Source: Deuterostichococcus epilithicus
Taxonomy: Eukaryota > Chlorophyta > Trebouxiophyceae > Prasiolales > Stichococcaceae
NCBI GenBank assembly: GCA_033439295.1
Contig: JAVTLE010000023.1
Coordinates: 3,198,530 to 3,262,529 of the forward strand
Direction of reading: 5' to 3'
DNA length: 64,000 bases
Part shown: in pieces, positions 22,139 to 34,100 of the stretch
Layout of the letters: each line of letters starts with the position of its first letter
Position numbering within the stretch: position 1 is the first letter of the stretch
Notes under the pieces: generated by a model
What the model saw: the letters and a program-made list of their open reading frames with translations, nothing else
What the model was told of the DNA's origin: nothing
Databases searched by the model: none
Made by a program: the position numbers and the translations under genes

Positions 22139-25100
22139 ATGGCGGGCACGACCGACCCTGTGCGTCTCATCGAGCCCGGCGCAACGATGTTCAGCGCAGC
22201 AGAGATCCGCGTGGTATGCAGGATTGCTCCGAAGACCAAGCCGATTTGCTCGCGTGACGGCGATGGTGTACTGCGCGTACAGCTCGAAGTCGATGTATGC
22301 AACGCCAAGCTGGCGCCTGGGTCACTCAGCACAGCTTGCGCCGCAATGTGACCGCCGCATGAGTGCGGCACTCATTTATGTGTCTCGCAGGCCATCGTGC
22401 CGGTGGGCGAAATGCCAGATGAGGTGTTTGCCAGCTACGCTAGCCTGATAACAACTTTCAGACAGGTCAGTCCCATGTCCCTTTCTTGTGTTTCCCGGCC
22501 GCTTGCTCACGACAGCTGGGCGCCAAATTTGCACCGTACGGTTTCACATCGGCAGGCAGGACTTTTCTTGGCATGGGTGGATCACCTACCATCTCTTGAC
22601 TCGCGTCGCTGTAAATATTGTGCGCCACTCGCGTTCAGGTGGAGCTGGCGAATGTGCGCTCATTTTACACTGAGGCGCAGAAGAGCCCCTTCAAGGCGCT
22701 GCCGTGGAAGAATGGCACCATGCACTTCCACTACGTCCCCCAGGTATCTGCACTGCGTTTCGTCCTCTGCATGGCTTGTCGTTTCCGACATTGCAAGGGC
22801 CCTGACATGCTCACTGATGAGGATGTTAATGCCCCAGCATCCGTCCGCAGGCTCTGCGACTGCATGTGATGCTCAGTCTGCTGTTCCTGCCGCAGGAGGC
22901 GGGCACGGACACCAGCCCGCTGGCGCCGCTGGCGGCGCACCGCCGCGTGCTGGGTGTCGTCGGCCTGGTCTACTGTCCCGCCATTGCGGACCTCGCAAAG
23001 GCCTACACGGCCTTCGAGAAGCAGTGCAGGTGGAACAGCCGCCTCCTTGCCTGCCTCGAAGTTGGTGTCTGGATGGGTCAGCAGAGCCCTTGCGCCGCAT
23101 GTCTGCTTCCGGCACGGGAGCGTCCCGTGCCATTCATGACGGGCACGTCCTCGTGCCCGCCTGGGCTCACCTGAGCATGAACGCCCACTTGGCGCAGGGC
23201 ATTCCCGGACGCAGTGACGGTGCGGTGCTTCGCCTTCGAGCCCAGCGACGCGCAGATGCAGCAGGACCTGAGCGCCATGCCCGGCCTCCTCATGTTTCCG
23301 CCAGGTGAGCCGTCCCTGCAGGGTTTGACGTCCTTCGGCAGGCAAGCCGCGCAGGCATCTGGCGCCTGGGGTCCCAAGCCCTGCTCAGAAGCATGGGACA
23401 TGCAGCTGCCTGCCCACCGGCGGCGGCGGTGCAGCATCTGTGCGTTGAGCACGCCGCTGGCGCGCCTCCACAAGTGGAGGCATGCCCAAGAGGCGGTGGG
23501 CACAGTCTCCGTGAAGCTGCTTTCACAGCAGAACCTAGAACCCTACCTTGAAGGACGTGCGGAGGTAGTCGTGCACGACCTGGCGGCCGGCCTCAACCCC
23601 AACACCAAACCCCCACCAAATCCGCTCACCCTACAACCAATCGCAGGCGATGCGACGGTGCTGGCCAACCACGCGGAGGTCGTCATGCACGACCTGGCGG
23701 CGGGGCTGCTGCTGGAGCTGGAGCGCCTCATGCTGACGGGCAGCGTCGCGGGCGTCGGCATGGCAACCTTCCTGGACACCGCGCCGGAGTTTCAGGCCGC
23801 GCCCGGGGCCGCGTCGGCGCTGGAGGCCGTCTCCAACCGCCTGTACAACGACGACGTGCGCTCAGCTGCACAAGATTCTGAACCTAAGCATGGTGTGAAC
23901 AAGCAACGAGTGCACCACACCGCCCCCAGGGCAGCCTCAGCGCTGGAGGCCGGCTCCCCGGCCGCCTCTTCGGCGACGATGTGCGCTCAGCCGCACATGA
24001 TAACAGACAGGCACGAAGCTGTGCTAGTCTCTCCTAGGGGCTTGTATTGTTTCGGCTCGATCAGTTGGGGACGGGCTTGCTGGCGGCTGCAGAAGGTGCT
24101 GAAAGAAATTTAATGCATGTACAATAATGTAACCCCCCGCTGCCTGCCGCAGGAGCTGCTCAAGAAGCGGCGCTATGGGCGGCTGCAGAAGGCGCTGGGC
24201 GACTACAGCCTCATGGCCGGCTCGCCGGTCGACGCCACGGACCACTATCAGACAGCGGCGGACCTTGGGCGCGCATCCAGCGACTTCATCTGGGCCGGCG
24301 CCGCGCTAGAGGGGCTGGCGCACGCGCGGGTGAGCAAAACACGCTCTCAGCCACCACGCCTCCGCCCCTCCTCTGTGAGCGCCGCTCCCGCCCGGTCTGC
24401 TGAGGCAAGTCCTGGCGATCGGAGGCAGCAGGGGGTGCAGTCACCTGGTGTGCGGCGTGTGCGGCCTGGTCAGTCCACCTCAGGTGCAGATGTACAACCT
24501 GCACCTCAGCAACCTGTGATCACCTCGTGCTCAGCTGCCACGCATCATTTGATGCTGTCGATGGAGCAGCAGCGCCCTCGCGCAGCGATGTTGCTGTGTA
24601 CCATTGGTGGCGCCGTGCATCCCTAAGGGCATCGTGCATCAACAATGGCATCGTTTCGTGCATGTGCGTCGGCGTGGAGACCGCCACGTGAATAATGGCC
24701 TCTCCAACGCCTCTGCGCACGTGCAGGTACTGCAGGCGGCTGTGGCTACCGGCGTCATGCGCACGCGCAGCGCTGGCGACGGCCCAAGCGGCAAGGCTGC
24801 AGCTGCGCAGCAGGCTACGCCCACCGCTTCTCTGAAGGCGAGTCCTGCTGCTTGAACTGGGCGACATGATGGCGCAGTTGCTGGCAAACCTCCACCGGTA
24901 CAAGTTCGCAAGCAATGGTCTTGCACTGCACCTCTAGGTTGGGTTGTTTGTCGATGTGGTTCAAATTCTGGAAATGCTCTGGGCATCAATTTGTAGGACC
25001 CCCGGCTGGCGACGATAAAGGCGCAGACAGCTGCCGGGTCGATTGCGAGTGCGGGCTCCGGCGGCTTTGGCGGCCGCTCCTTCTGGACCGCCCTGGCTTC

Positions 25101-28100
25101 CGCAGACATCGAAGCCGAGGTGTGCGCCCGCTGAAACCAGCTGCATAGCGTGGCTGATACTACTTTTCATGATAGGATCAATCTGGAACGTACCCTGTCC
25201 ATCATGTAAGCTGGAATGTGAAAGCTCAAGTTGGACTCGATGTACAAAGAGCCTGCCAGGTCTGAAACGACGACACGCTGCAACACAAACGGACTTGCGC
25301 CACGGGACTGCTTTCGTTACGCTGTGCAGGTCCGTAACTACTTCGCGGAGGCCAAGTTTCAGTACCGCCGCCGTGGCGGGCTGCCCCTGCTGGTCGAGGT
25401 GCGCTCTGCCCCGCATTCCTTCCCCGCCTGCACAGGCAGCGAGTCACGCCCGGGCGGCGCAGAACAGCGCTTCCGCACCCTCCGCCACTGACGCCGCGCC
25501 CCTTGCAGGCGCTCGAAACTCGCATCGTCAGCCAGCTGGGCACCCGAGTCCCCACCTCTGCAGCTCGGCGCCACAGCGACCTGCGACTTTGCAGCATGCT
25601 TCATCCCCCCTCGCCTTTGTTTCCTCCCAGGCGGACCTGAAGCTTGCGCGGCTGCTGGCGGGGCTGGGCGGTCCGCGCGCGCGCTCCGAGGTGTCGGTCC
25701 TGGTGTCCTCCATGGTGGAGGCGGGACACGCGCTGTCGCACGCCGCCGACCGCCTCGCCGTCGTCATCGAGGCCTCCCAGGTGGGACACCTTTCGGGCGC
25801 CCACACTGGGCCCCGACCTCGAAGGGCGCAGAACTCATTGGGGGCGCAAAACTCCATGGCCGCAGCCGATGCATCCCGCCGACTGCTTGGCCGCTGTATC
25901 CGAGGCCCCCCGGGTGAGCACAGGCTCCTCCAGAGGACGCCGCTGGAGGCAGCGACTCCCCGGAGTCGTGAACTGACCAGTGTGCTGTAGCACCCCGCCG
26001 GCCACCCTCTCTCAGGTGAACACAGCCTGAGCCAGAGGCTGAGACATGAGGCAATGACGCACAGAGTTGGTGTTGGCCTCCTGTCCCTGAAGACGCCGTC
26101 TGGGGAGTTGACAAACATGGACTGGACAAATATATTGGCAGTTGACACGAAATATTGATGGTTGACGCATGCAGGACTGCCAGTGCAGCTGCTCCTGAAG
26201 TCCTCCTGTCAACCTGTGGATTGTCCCATGCCGTAGAGCACAGGGAGATGATGCTTCATGCAGGCAGCAGACTCCGCGAATTTTGCTGAATATGCAAGGA
26301 AATTTGGCAACAGGGGGGTCTTTCAGCTGTAATGGCCTCGCCGCGAGGCCGGCAGCTCGGCAGCCTGTAGTATGTGCAATCCAGTATACTGGAGGAGGAT
26401 TGGGAATACTGAGCTGACTCGAAAGGCAGTCGGCGCTTGGCGCAGCATGTGGGCAGTGGACGCTGCAGGACTGCTCGAGTTTATTGATGCAAGAAAACAC
26501 GTGCAGCCTGGAATGATTTCCAGCAGCAACGGCCATGCCAGCATTGGCTGCACGGACGCACGACGGCCTGGCAGCCTGCGTGCTCAATCTTGACTGGCTG
26601 TAGGATGCTTGTTGACTGCAGTGTTGCTGCGAGCTTCTTTCTCTGTCCGCCGAACAGGTGATGGGCGCGGTCGGGTCGGCGCGCAAGCGTACGCTGATGC
26701 TGTGGCAGGCGGTCGAGCTGTCCCGGGCGGGCGACGCCCCCGACGCCATCACGCTGGACATCGCGCGGCGCGCCCTGGAGCCGCCGCCCGACCCGCGGCC
26801 GCTGCCGCCAGCGGAGGCGCTGACCAGGCGGCGCGCCCCGCTGGCGAGCGGCGTCCCCCGCCACTGGTCCTTCGTACGCTGCGGCTGCATCGAGGGTGCG
26901 CGCCGATGCAACACCAGAAATGATGCAAATGTAATGGTACTGTTGAATCTGAAACGCAAACATGTAACGAATTACCGGGGCCGGGACAGGGGTTCTGACA
27001 CGGACTTGGCGCCGAATTTGTGGCTGCGGCAACCGCAGCAGGCCTCCCTGGGTGGCCAGCCGTGCGCATGCTAACGGGCAGCACCACTGCCGGGCGCCGA
27101 CCACGGCCTCTTGGTGGGATGAGGCTGTGTCGCGGCTGCGGCGGCTTGCAGCATAAGCACGCATGCGTGCGCCTGGGGTCCTGACGCTCTGGAAGACCCG
27201 CTGCTGAACTCCGCAGGCGTGCTGGCGACGGCGATACTGGCGCAGCAGCACTCGGATGTTTGGGACGCGGCGGCGATGCTGCTGCGGGAGCACTCCTCGG
27301 AGCTGCCCGGTCAGCGGCAGGCGTCGCTGTTGGAGACGCTCGCTGCTGCAGCCAGCCTCATGGATGGGCCGCAGAAGTCGCGGCCTGGCCCGGGGTGAGC
27401 CGGCCCATGGACCCGGGATGCTGCCGGAGTAACAGCAACCTGCATCGGCTGCACCGGCCGCTTCACGGCCAGGATTCTCATGGAGTCGTCCGCGCCAGCC
27501 AGCACAACAGGAATGGGTCCATTTGAGATGTGTGCACAACTCTCTTGGGATGTGGTCCCGCAGGCCGCCACCACTGCTGGCGTTCCGGCGGCCGCTGCCG
27601 CCGCCCCCGCACCTGGCCCCCCGCTTCATCGACTTTCGGTCCCACCCGGCGGCTGTCGGTGCGGGCCGTGCCCCCGCCAGTACATCCAGGTTCACTCCGG
27701 GTGTAATCCAATCATTCAAGCAGCCTGGGCCCGGAGGCAGACCACTCGCCTGCAACCGTGCTTAGCGAACCCAGCGGCGGGCTGCCGTGCAACAGGCAGC
27801 CTGCAATGGCTGCGTGGCACCTGTTGCCTGCAGGCATGCAGGCCGAGCGCCTTGCTCGTTGCATCATCCCTCACAAACCATCGTGCGCACGCGCAGGCGA
27901 GGCGAAGGGCCCCTTCATCTTCACGCCCTTCTCGGCGCGGCGGGAGCCGGCGCTGCCGGAGGGCCCAGTGCAGTGGGTCGCCGGGGAGCAGGCGACCGTG
28001 GAGGTGGACATCAGTAACCCTACTACCATCCCCATCAAGGTGTGCCGGTCCTCTACACGACGGCTTGGCAATCGACCCCCTTGTTTGTTGTCCATGCCTC

Positions 28101-31100
28101 GGGCCGGCGGTCACGCACTGTGAACCAGTCGATCTCAGCGCCCCTCGCTGACCTGTCAGGCCTGTGATGCGCTTTACACGCAACTGCAAAATGCACAAAT
28201 CAAGCGTCTTGCAACCCCGCTTCTGCCGCCTGTTGTGCCCACAGGCACAACGGTCATGTTTGCTACAACACGGTCGCCCCCCTTTTGCGCCAGCCAAACC
28301 ACGAACTTGAGGCATACCCAGCACCTTGACATGAACATAAGGCTTCTTGCGACTTGGACTGCATCAGAGACTCTGGCAAGCACCAGCCACTCTGCATACC
28401 CTAACTGCACGCCAGTCTATAATGACATTCTGACGCAGGTGGAGCGGCTTACGCTGGAGGCGAGCTACGGGGGGGACCCATCGCTGCCGCCGACATCGCC
28501 GCTGGCGCGCAGCGTGAGCAGCAGCAGCGCCGCCAGCAGCCGTGCTGGTGCGGCAGCCGCGGCGTGGAAGCCTTCAGCGGTCGCGCTGTGGATGCCGCCC
28601 GGCACCAAGCCCACCAAGGTGCGCCGATGGTGTGGGTGGTCTGGCATGGGGACACGGAGTGATTGCATGGCGGCAGAGACGGCTTGCCGCCTGGGAGCCC
28701 CTGGCTGCTGCGGTACTGTTGGGATCAGATAGCAAACACTGGGGAGTTGACACAGTTTGACTGGGCAATATACTGGAAGTTGACACGAAACATTGGGAGT
28801 TGACGTGTGCAGGACTGCCGGTGCAGTTGCTTCTGAAGTCCTCCAGTCAACCTTTGGATCGTCTCATGCATTGCACAGGGAGTTGGTGCCCCATTTGGGC
28901 AGCAGACTCCGCGAAATGGCTGAGGATTGCAAGGGAACATAACAACAGCGGGTCTTTCAGCAGCCATGGCCTCGCCGCGAGGGTGCTTGGACGGCCGGCA
29001 GCTCGGCAGACTGTAGGCTCACGAGGCAGTATATTTGGGCTTTGCTCGTAGGCAGTGTATCATGTGCGGTCCAGTATATTGAGATCGGTCAGGAAGTACC
29101 GGAGCTGACACGTTGCAGGATTGCTGGTGCAGTTCTGCAGGAGGATCCCGAGTCAACCTGTCGTCCAGATGCATGCCGCTTGGCACGAGGCCGATGGCAG
29201 CCTCCAGTCGGGCGACATCGGAGCATCGCCTGCTGGATGCCTTAGGCTAGACGTCAACCACATGTTCAAATGCGAGAGCCACTGTGCCTGCAGCTGGCGA
29301 CCGGCCCCTGCTCCACCGCCGCGCAGGTGTCGCTGCAGGCTACGCCGCAGCAGCGGGGGCTGTACCACCTCAGCGGCTGCCGCACCACGGTGCTGGCAGT
29401 CACCTGGAGCCAGCCCTGGTCGCCGCAGCCGCCGTCGCTGGGTGGGGCGCCCCACAAAACTCTTGACAACCCCTTCTCCTAGTCCTTTGAGTACCTTGTC
29501 GACCGATTGCCTTGCCAGCCTGCTGAGCCGCGGGGCAGCATATGGCTAAACTCCTGCAGTCCGGCGGTTTGACCGTCTGCGGACCCACAGAATCGGCCCA
29601 GCATGTTCCATTCTTCCAAACCCAGCACACATGGGCCTGCGATTTCCTCGAGGCACGCAGATACCCGCATGCGCCATGCGGGTGTCGCTGTCGCTTGACA
29701 TCGCCGGCCCCTCGCACCATGTTCCTGATGCGCATCGCCGGCCGGGCACGCACCTTGACGTGCATACTGCATAAACATGTAACTGCATTAACACCCTTGG
29801 GGCGTATGTCTGCATGCCCAAGATCCATGTGCGCCGGTGGACTCGTGTCGCGCCCGCCGCGCAGGCCAGCTGCTGTCCCCGCGGCATGGGCGCGGCGCCA
29901 CTCCCGAGGAGGTGGGCGGCTCTGCGGCGGCGCGCGTCACCGTTGTCGCGCCGCTGCCGCTGCTGACCGCGACCCTGGAGGTGCCGGACGTTGTGGTCGT
30001 CCCCGCCGACCAGCCGTCACAGCAGGTGGGTGGAGCACGCACTATAAGGGGTACAACCGACCAGTGTGTAGAGGCCCAATGCCGATCCAAAGTCAATACA
30101 ATACCACAACAGAACACAAACACAGCAGAACACGCTGCGTGCAATGATAGCAAGCACACCCACGCCAGCTGCTAGGCGCCAGAACTGCAGAGTTGACGAA
30201 GTTTGGGCAATACTGGGAAGTTGACACCATTTAGTGGGAGTTGATGCGTGCAGGACTGCCAGTGCAGGAGCTCCTGAAGTCCCCAGACAACTGTTGGATC
30301 GTCTATCATCGCACACAGGGAGTTGCACCATTTGGGCAGCAGACTCCGCAAACTTGCTGAGGACGCAGAGGATGCAAGGGAACATAACAACAGGCGGGTC
30401 TTGTCCTTCAGCAGCCATGGCCTCGCCGGGTGCTTGGACGGCCGGCAGCTCGGCAGCCTGCAGGATTGGGCAGTGTATCATGCGCGGTCCAATGTAATGA
30501 GAGTGGACAGGAAATACTGGAGCTGACACGAAACCTTAGAGTTTACACGCTGCAGGACTGCTGGTGCAGTTCTGCAGGAGATTCCCGAGTCATCTTGTGG
30601 GCCAAGTCTTGCACCTTGGCAGCCAGCAGCATGCGGGCAGACAACTGGAATTGATGCGTGTTCTCGATGAAGACTGCAGGGGCGCAAGAACAGGAGCACT
30701 GGCAACTGCCGCAGTGCGAGTGCGCCACGCATGGTCGGTCACTACGGCGGACGGGAAGCGCGCCAGGCCAGTAACCTTGGCAGCTGGCAGGCTCCTCACA
30801 TTCATGCTCCGATCCTGCGCAGGGCGGCCCGCTGACAGCGGCGGCGGCGACGCGACCGCGGCGGGAGGACGTCTTCGCGCCGCCGGTGGGCGNCACGGCG
30901 CGAGCGGCGCGGGGCCNGCTGCNGGCCTGGGGCNNGCGCCTCGCCAACCGGGGCCGCCTGCCGGTCACCAGCGCGGCGGCCACGGTGGTGGTGCCAGATA
31001 TTCCCGGCGCCCGCCCCGGGTGCGGCTCCCTGTCATGGGCCAACGCTCCGGAAGGGGCCGCCCGTCAAGTTTGACGCCGTGGCCCAGATGCTCGTCGTCT

Positions 31101-34100
31101 TGAGGACACCGCAATGCCTGTGACCTGGCCAGTGTCTGCGGCGCTGGGCGGTGTGGTCAGGGCGTGTGGTCTGTCAGCACTGTGATGTGCAGCGCACACC
31201 ATTTTTGGCCCGCAAGGTTCCTGCTCGGCAGCAGGGACGTGGCAAGGGGTGTTTTCCAGCTGGTGCCTGTCCCTTGGGTTTGCAGGGCCGGTGCCGCGGC
31301 GGGGCTGACGGCGCAGGTCGACGAGGCGGTGCTGGCGGCGGCGCTGCCACTCGCGCCCGGCGCCTCGGTCACCGTGCCGATCTTCCTGCACCCCGCACAG
31401 GTGCGCCGCCGGCGCAGACCGATATGCAACTGTGGCTCACGGGGTGACCATCCGGCGTTGCCTTGGCGGCGGTGCGTGTCCTGCGCAGGCTGCAGGACAC
31501 GGAAACCAACATGCGGCAGCGCCGCAGGCGCCACGGCCGCCTCTTCGACCCCTGTACTGCCACACATGCTCCCATGCATGCCGTTCCCCCCCGCGCACGC
31601 AAATGTCCTGCGCCGCCCACATGACGATGTGCCGCCACTTCCGAGCATGTGGCGGCATTCACGGGCGGAGCCGACCGGTTGTGCCTTGCATGATTGCAGT
31701 CTTCCACGCCTAGTGATGGGCACACTCTCATGCGCAGGTGGCGGCATATGCAGGGGACGAGGACCTGGTGCTGGAGATACGGGTGGAGTACGTGTGCGAG
31801 GGCGCCGCCGCCCGGGGCAGCACCCTGGCCGGCAGCATTCCGGGCAGCCGCGCCGGCAGCACGCCAGGCAGCCCGGTGAGATTGTCCGGTTGACGCCCCC
31901 CAGCAGCCTGCAGGATCGCTGTCTGTGGGATCGAAGCTGCGCTTGTGTGCCTGCCCCCACGGCTGCATGCCTCATGGCGTCGGCGTGTGCCAGAAGTACC
32001 GCCTTGGCCACATGGCTGTCGCGCACCAACCCCGGTCGCGGCCCTCGACGAACCTGCCGCAAACATGCCGCGCAGGCGGGCAACAGCCCGTGCACCGGGA
32101 CCGGCGCCGCCGGCTTCAGCAATCTGCGGGACGGCGGCGGCGACGCCGCCGCGCAGCCCGCGGCGCCCGCCGGCGGCGCCCGCCAGCAAGGCGCTGGCCA
32201 GCAGGGGCCGCCGGGCAGCGCCGCCGGCAGCCCGAAGCGGGAGGCGGAGGCCGCGCTGCCGCTGGGCCGCCGCCTGTCGGTCCCCGTGCACCTGCTGCTG
32301 CAGCCCTCCGTGCAGGTGGGCGGCATCCACAAGCGAGCTGTCTCGGGCGGTGCCAGAGCTGCGCACTTGAAACCCTGTTGCAACCTCCTAACCTTCTACT
32401 GTAATCGCTGTGATGGCTGTAATGGCTTGCCCGCCTGGAACAAACTGCAGGTGTCGGCGGTCAACGTGCTGCTGTCGGACGACGGCGCCGGGGAGCCGCG
32501 GCCTGCGGAAGCGGCGCCGCCTGCCGCCTCCGACGGCGAGCAGGCCGCGCGTGCGCCCTCGGNGCGANGCGACGGTGACGGCGGCGTCGGCNGCGCCAGC
32601 GCCAGTGCCAGCGCCGCCGCGGCGCGGCCCGACAGCAGCTGCGTGCTGGAGGTGGACGCCGTCAGCCGAGTGGACGCTCCACTGGAGGTCCGTGTCGGCC
32701 GGCAGTCCCCAGCCGACGCAGTGTGCCATGCTGCGCTGGCCGTCCTCACTGGCGCTTATCCTGCGAATGTCGTGTCAATGCCTCATGCGCTCAGCAGCAT
32801 CAGACCAGGCTGAGGAGAAGGGGTCCTTTCAGCGTCAGTGCACAGAACCACGTTGCAAGAAGTCGAAGCCCAGACGTCGTCGGCAGGTGTGGGTGGGTCG
32901 GCGGCACGCAATCGAGCCGGGCGGCGGCCTGGCGGCGTGGCACGCGTGGATGCGGCTCGCCGGCGACCGCGGTGCGCGGCTGCTGCCGCCCGGGCGCCGC
33001 GCCTGGGTGCACGAGGAGCTTCTGACGGGCGCTGCGGCACTCGCCGGGCAGGCAGCGCCGCATGCGGCGGGCAAGCAGCAGCAGCAGCAGCAGCAGCCGT
33101 GGCCGGCGGCGAGGCAGCCCGCCGCGGCGGCCGCCGCTGCGATCTGCGAGCAGATGGTGCTGTACTGGCGCCGCCCGGACGGTGCGTGTTGTCGAGACTC
33201 CCTTCGAACGGTGCTCCCTATCAGATCCTGATGCTGTTATCACCAGTTATCAGGACTACTGGCATGCCAGCAGAGATTGTTCTTTCAGCCAGCAGTCCTG
33301 CAGCACGGTGTATCAGCGGTGAGACCACGCGCTCGGTGTTTCAGCGTACTGGTGTTCTCCACCAATAAAACAGTGCGAGGTTCGGGTCACTGCTGAAACG
33401 CTGTGCCGCGGACGACTGGCATGTGTGGCCGTACGGTCGCCGTCAAAATGCTAGCGCATCTGCACAGCAGTTGCACCGCTGTTCAACGTTGCTTCTCAGT
33501 GCGACTGCGACCGCCCATGCTGTTCAACGGACCCGCAGCATGGCGGCGCTCCGCCTCAGCGCCCTTGGCTCTCTTTATCCAAACCCCATGTGCCTTATCC
33601 GCATCCTTATCCGCATCGTCCGCGCGCAGGCCCCAACAGCGGCAGCGGCAGCAGCGGCGTGGGCGTGGTGCCCATTCCGGCGGAGCTGGCGGCAGCGGCG
33701 CTGTCCGAGGCGTCCCTGGCGCTGCTGTCGCCGCAGCAGCTGACCCTGCGCCTGAGCCTCCAGCCGGCAGGCAAGCCCGCCCTTGCGCACCCACTGCTGC
33801 AGACCCCATCCTTCGTTCCCTCACGGCAAGCATCCCTGCTCGTTGTCGCCCATGCTCCCCGTGACTGCTGCCTGCCTGGCAGTGCGGTGCAACATCTACT
33901 CCCTGACGGCAATGCCGCATGGTCCCGAGGCTCGGTGCATGCACCCAGGCGGTGGCGGCGCGACGGCGGCGGCCCCGGTGCAGTGGCAGGCGCGGGGCCA
34001 GGCGCCTGACGGGCGGCTGCAGCCGGCACGCTGGGGCGTCTCTGCGGCCGTGGGGCAGCCGCTGCGTCTGGATGTGCATCTCCTTAATAAGGTAAGTCTG

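Noticed and set aside
26481-27755. 424-codon minus-strand open frame across TRS120 exons 12-14
   Set aside because: Covers parts of a dispersed repeat, introns and exons alike; the plus strand has clear TRS120 homology here.
31157-32383. 408-codon minus-strand and 549-codon plus-strand open frames
   Set aside because: Both cross well-supported TRS120 introns; only the plus-strand exon segments match the family.
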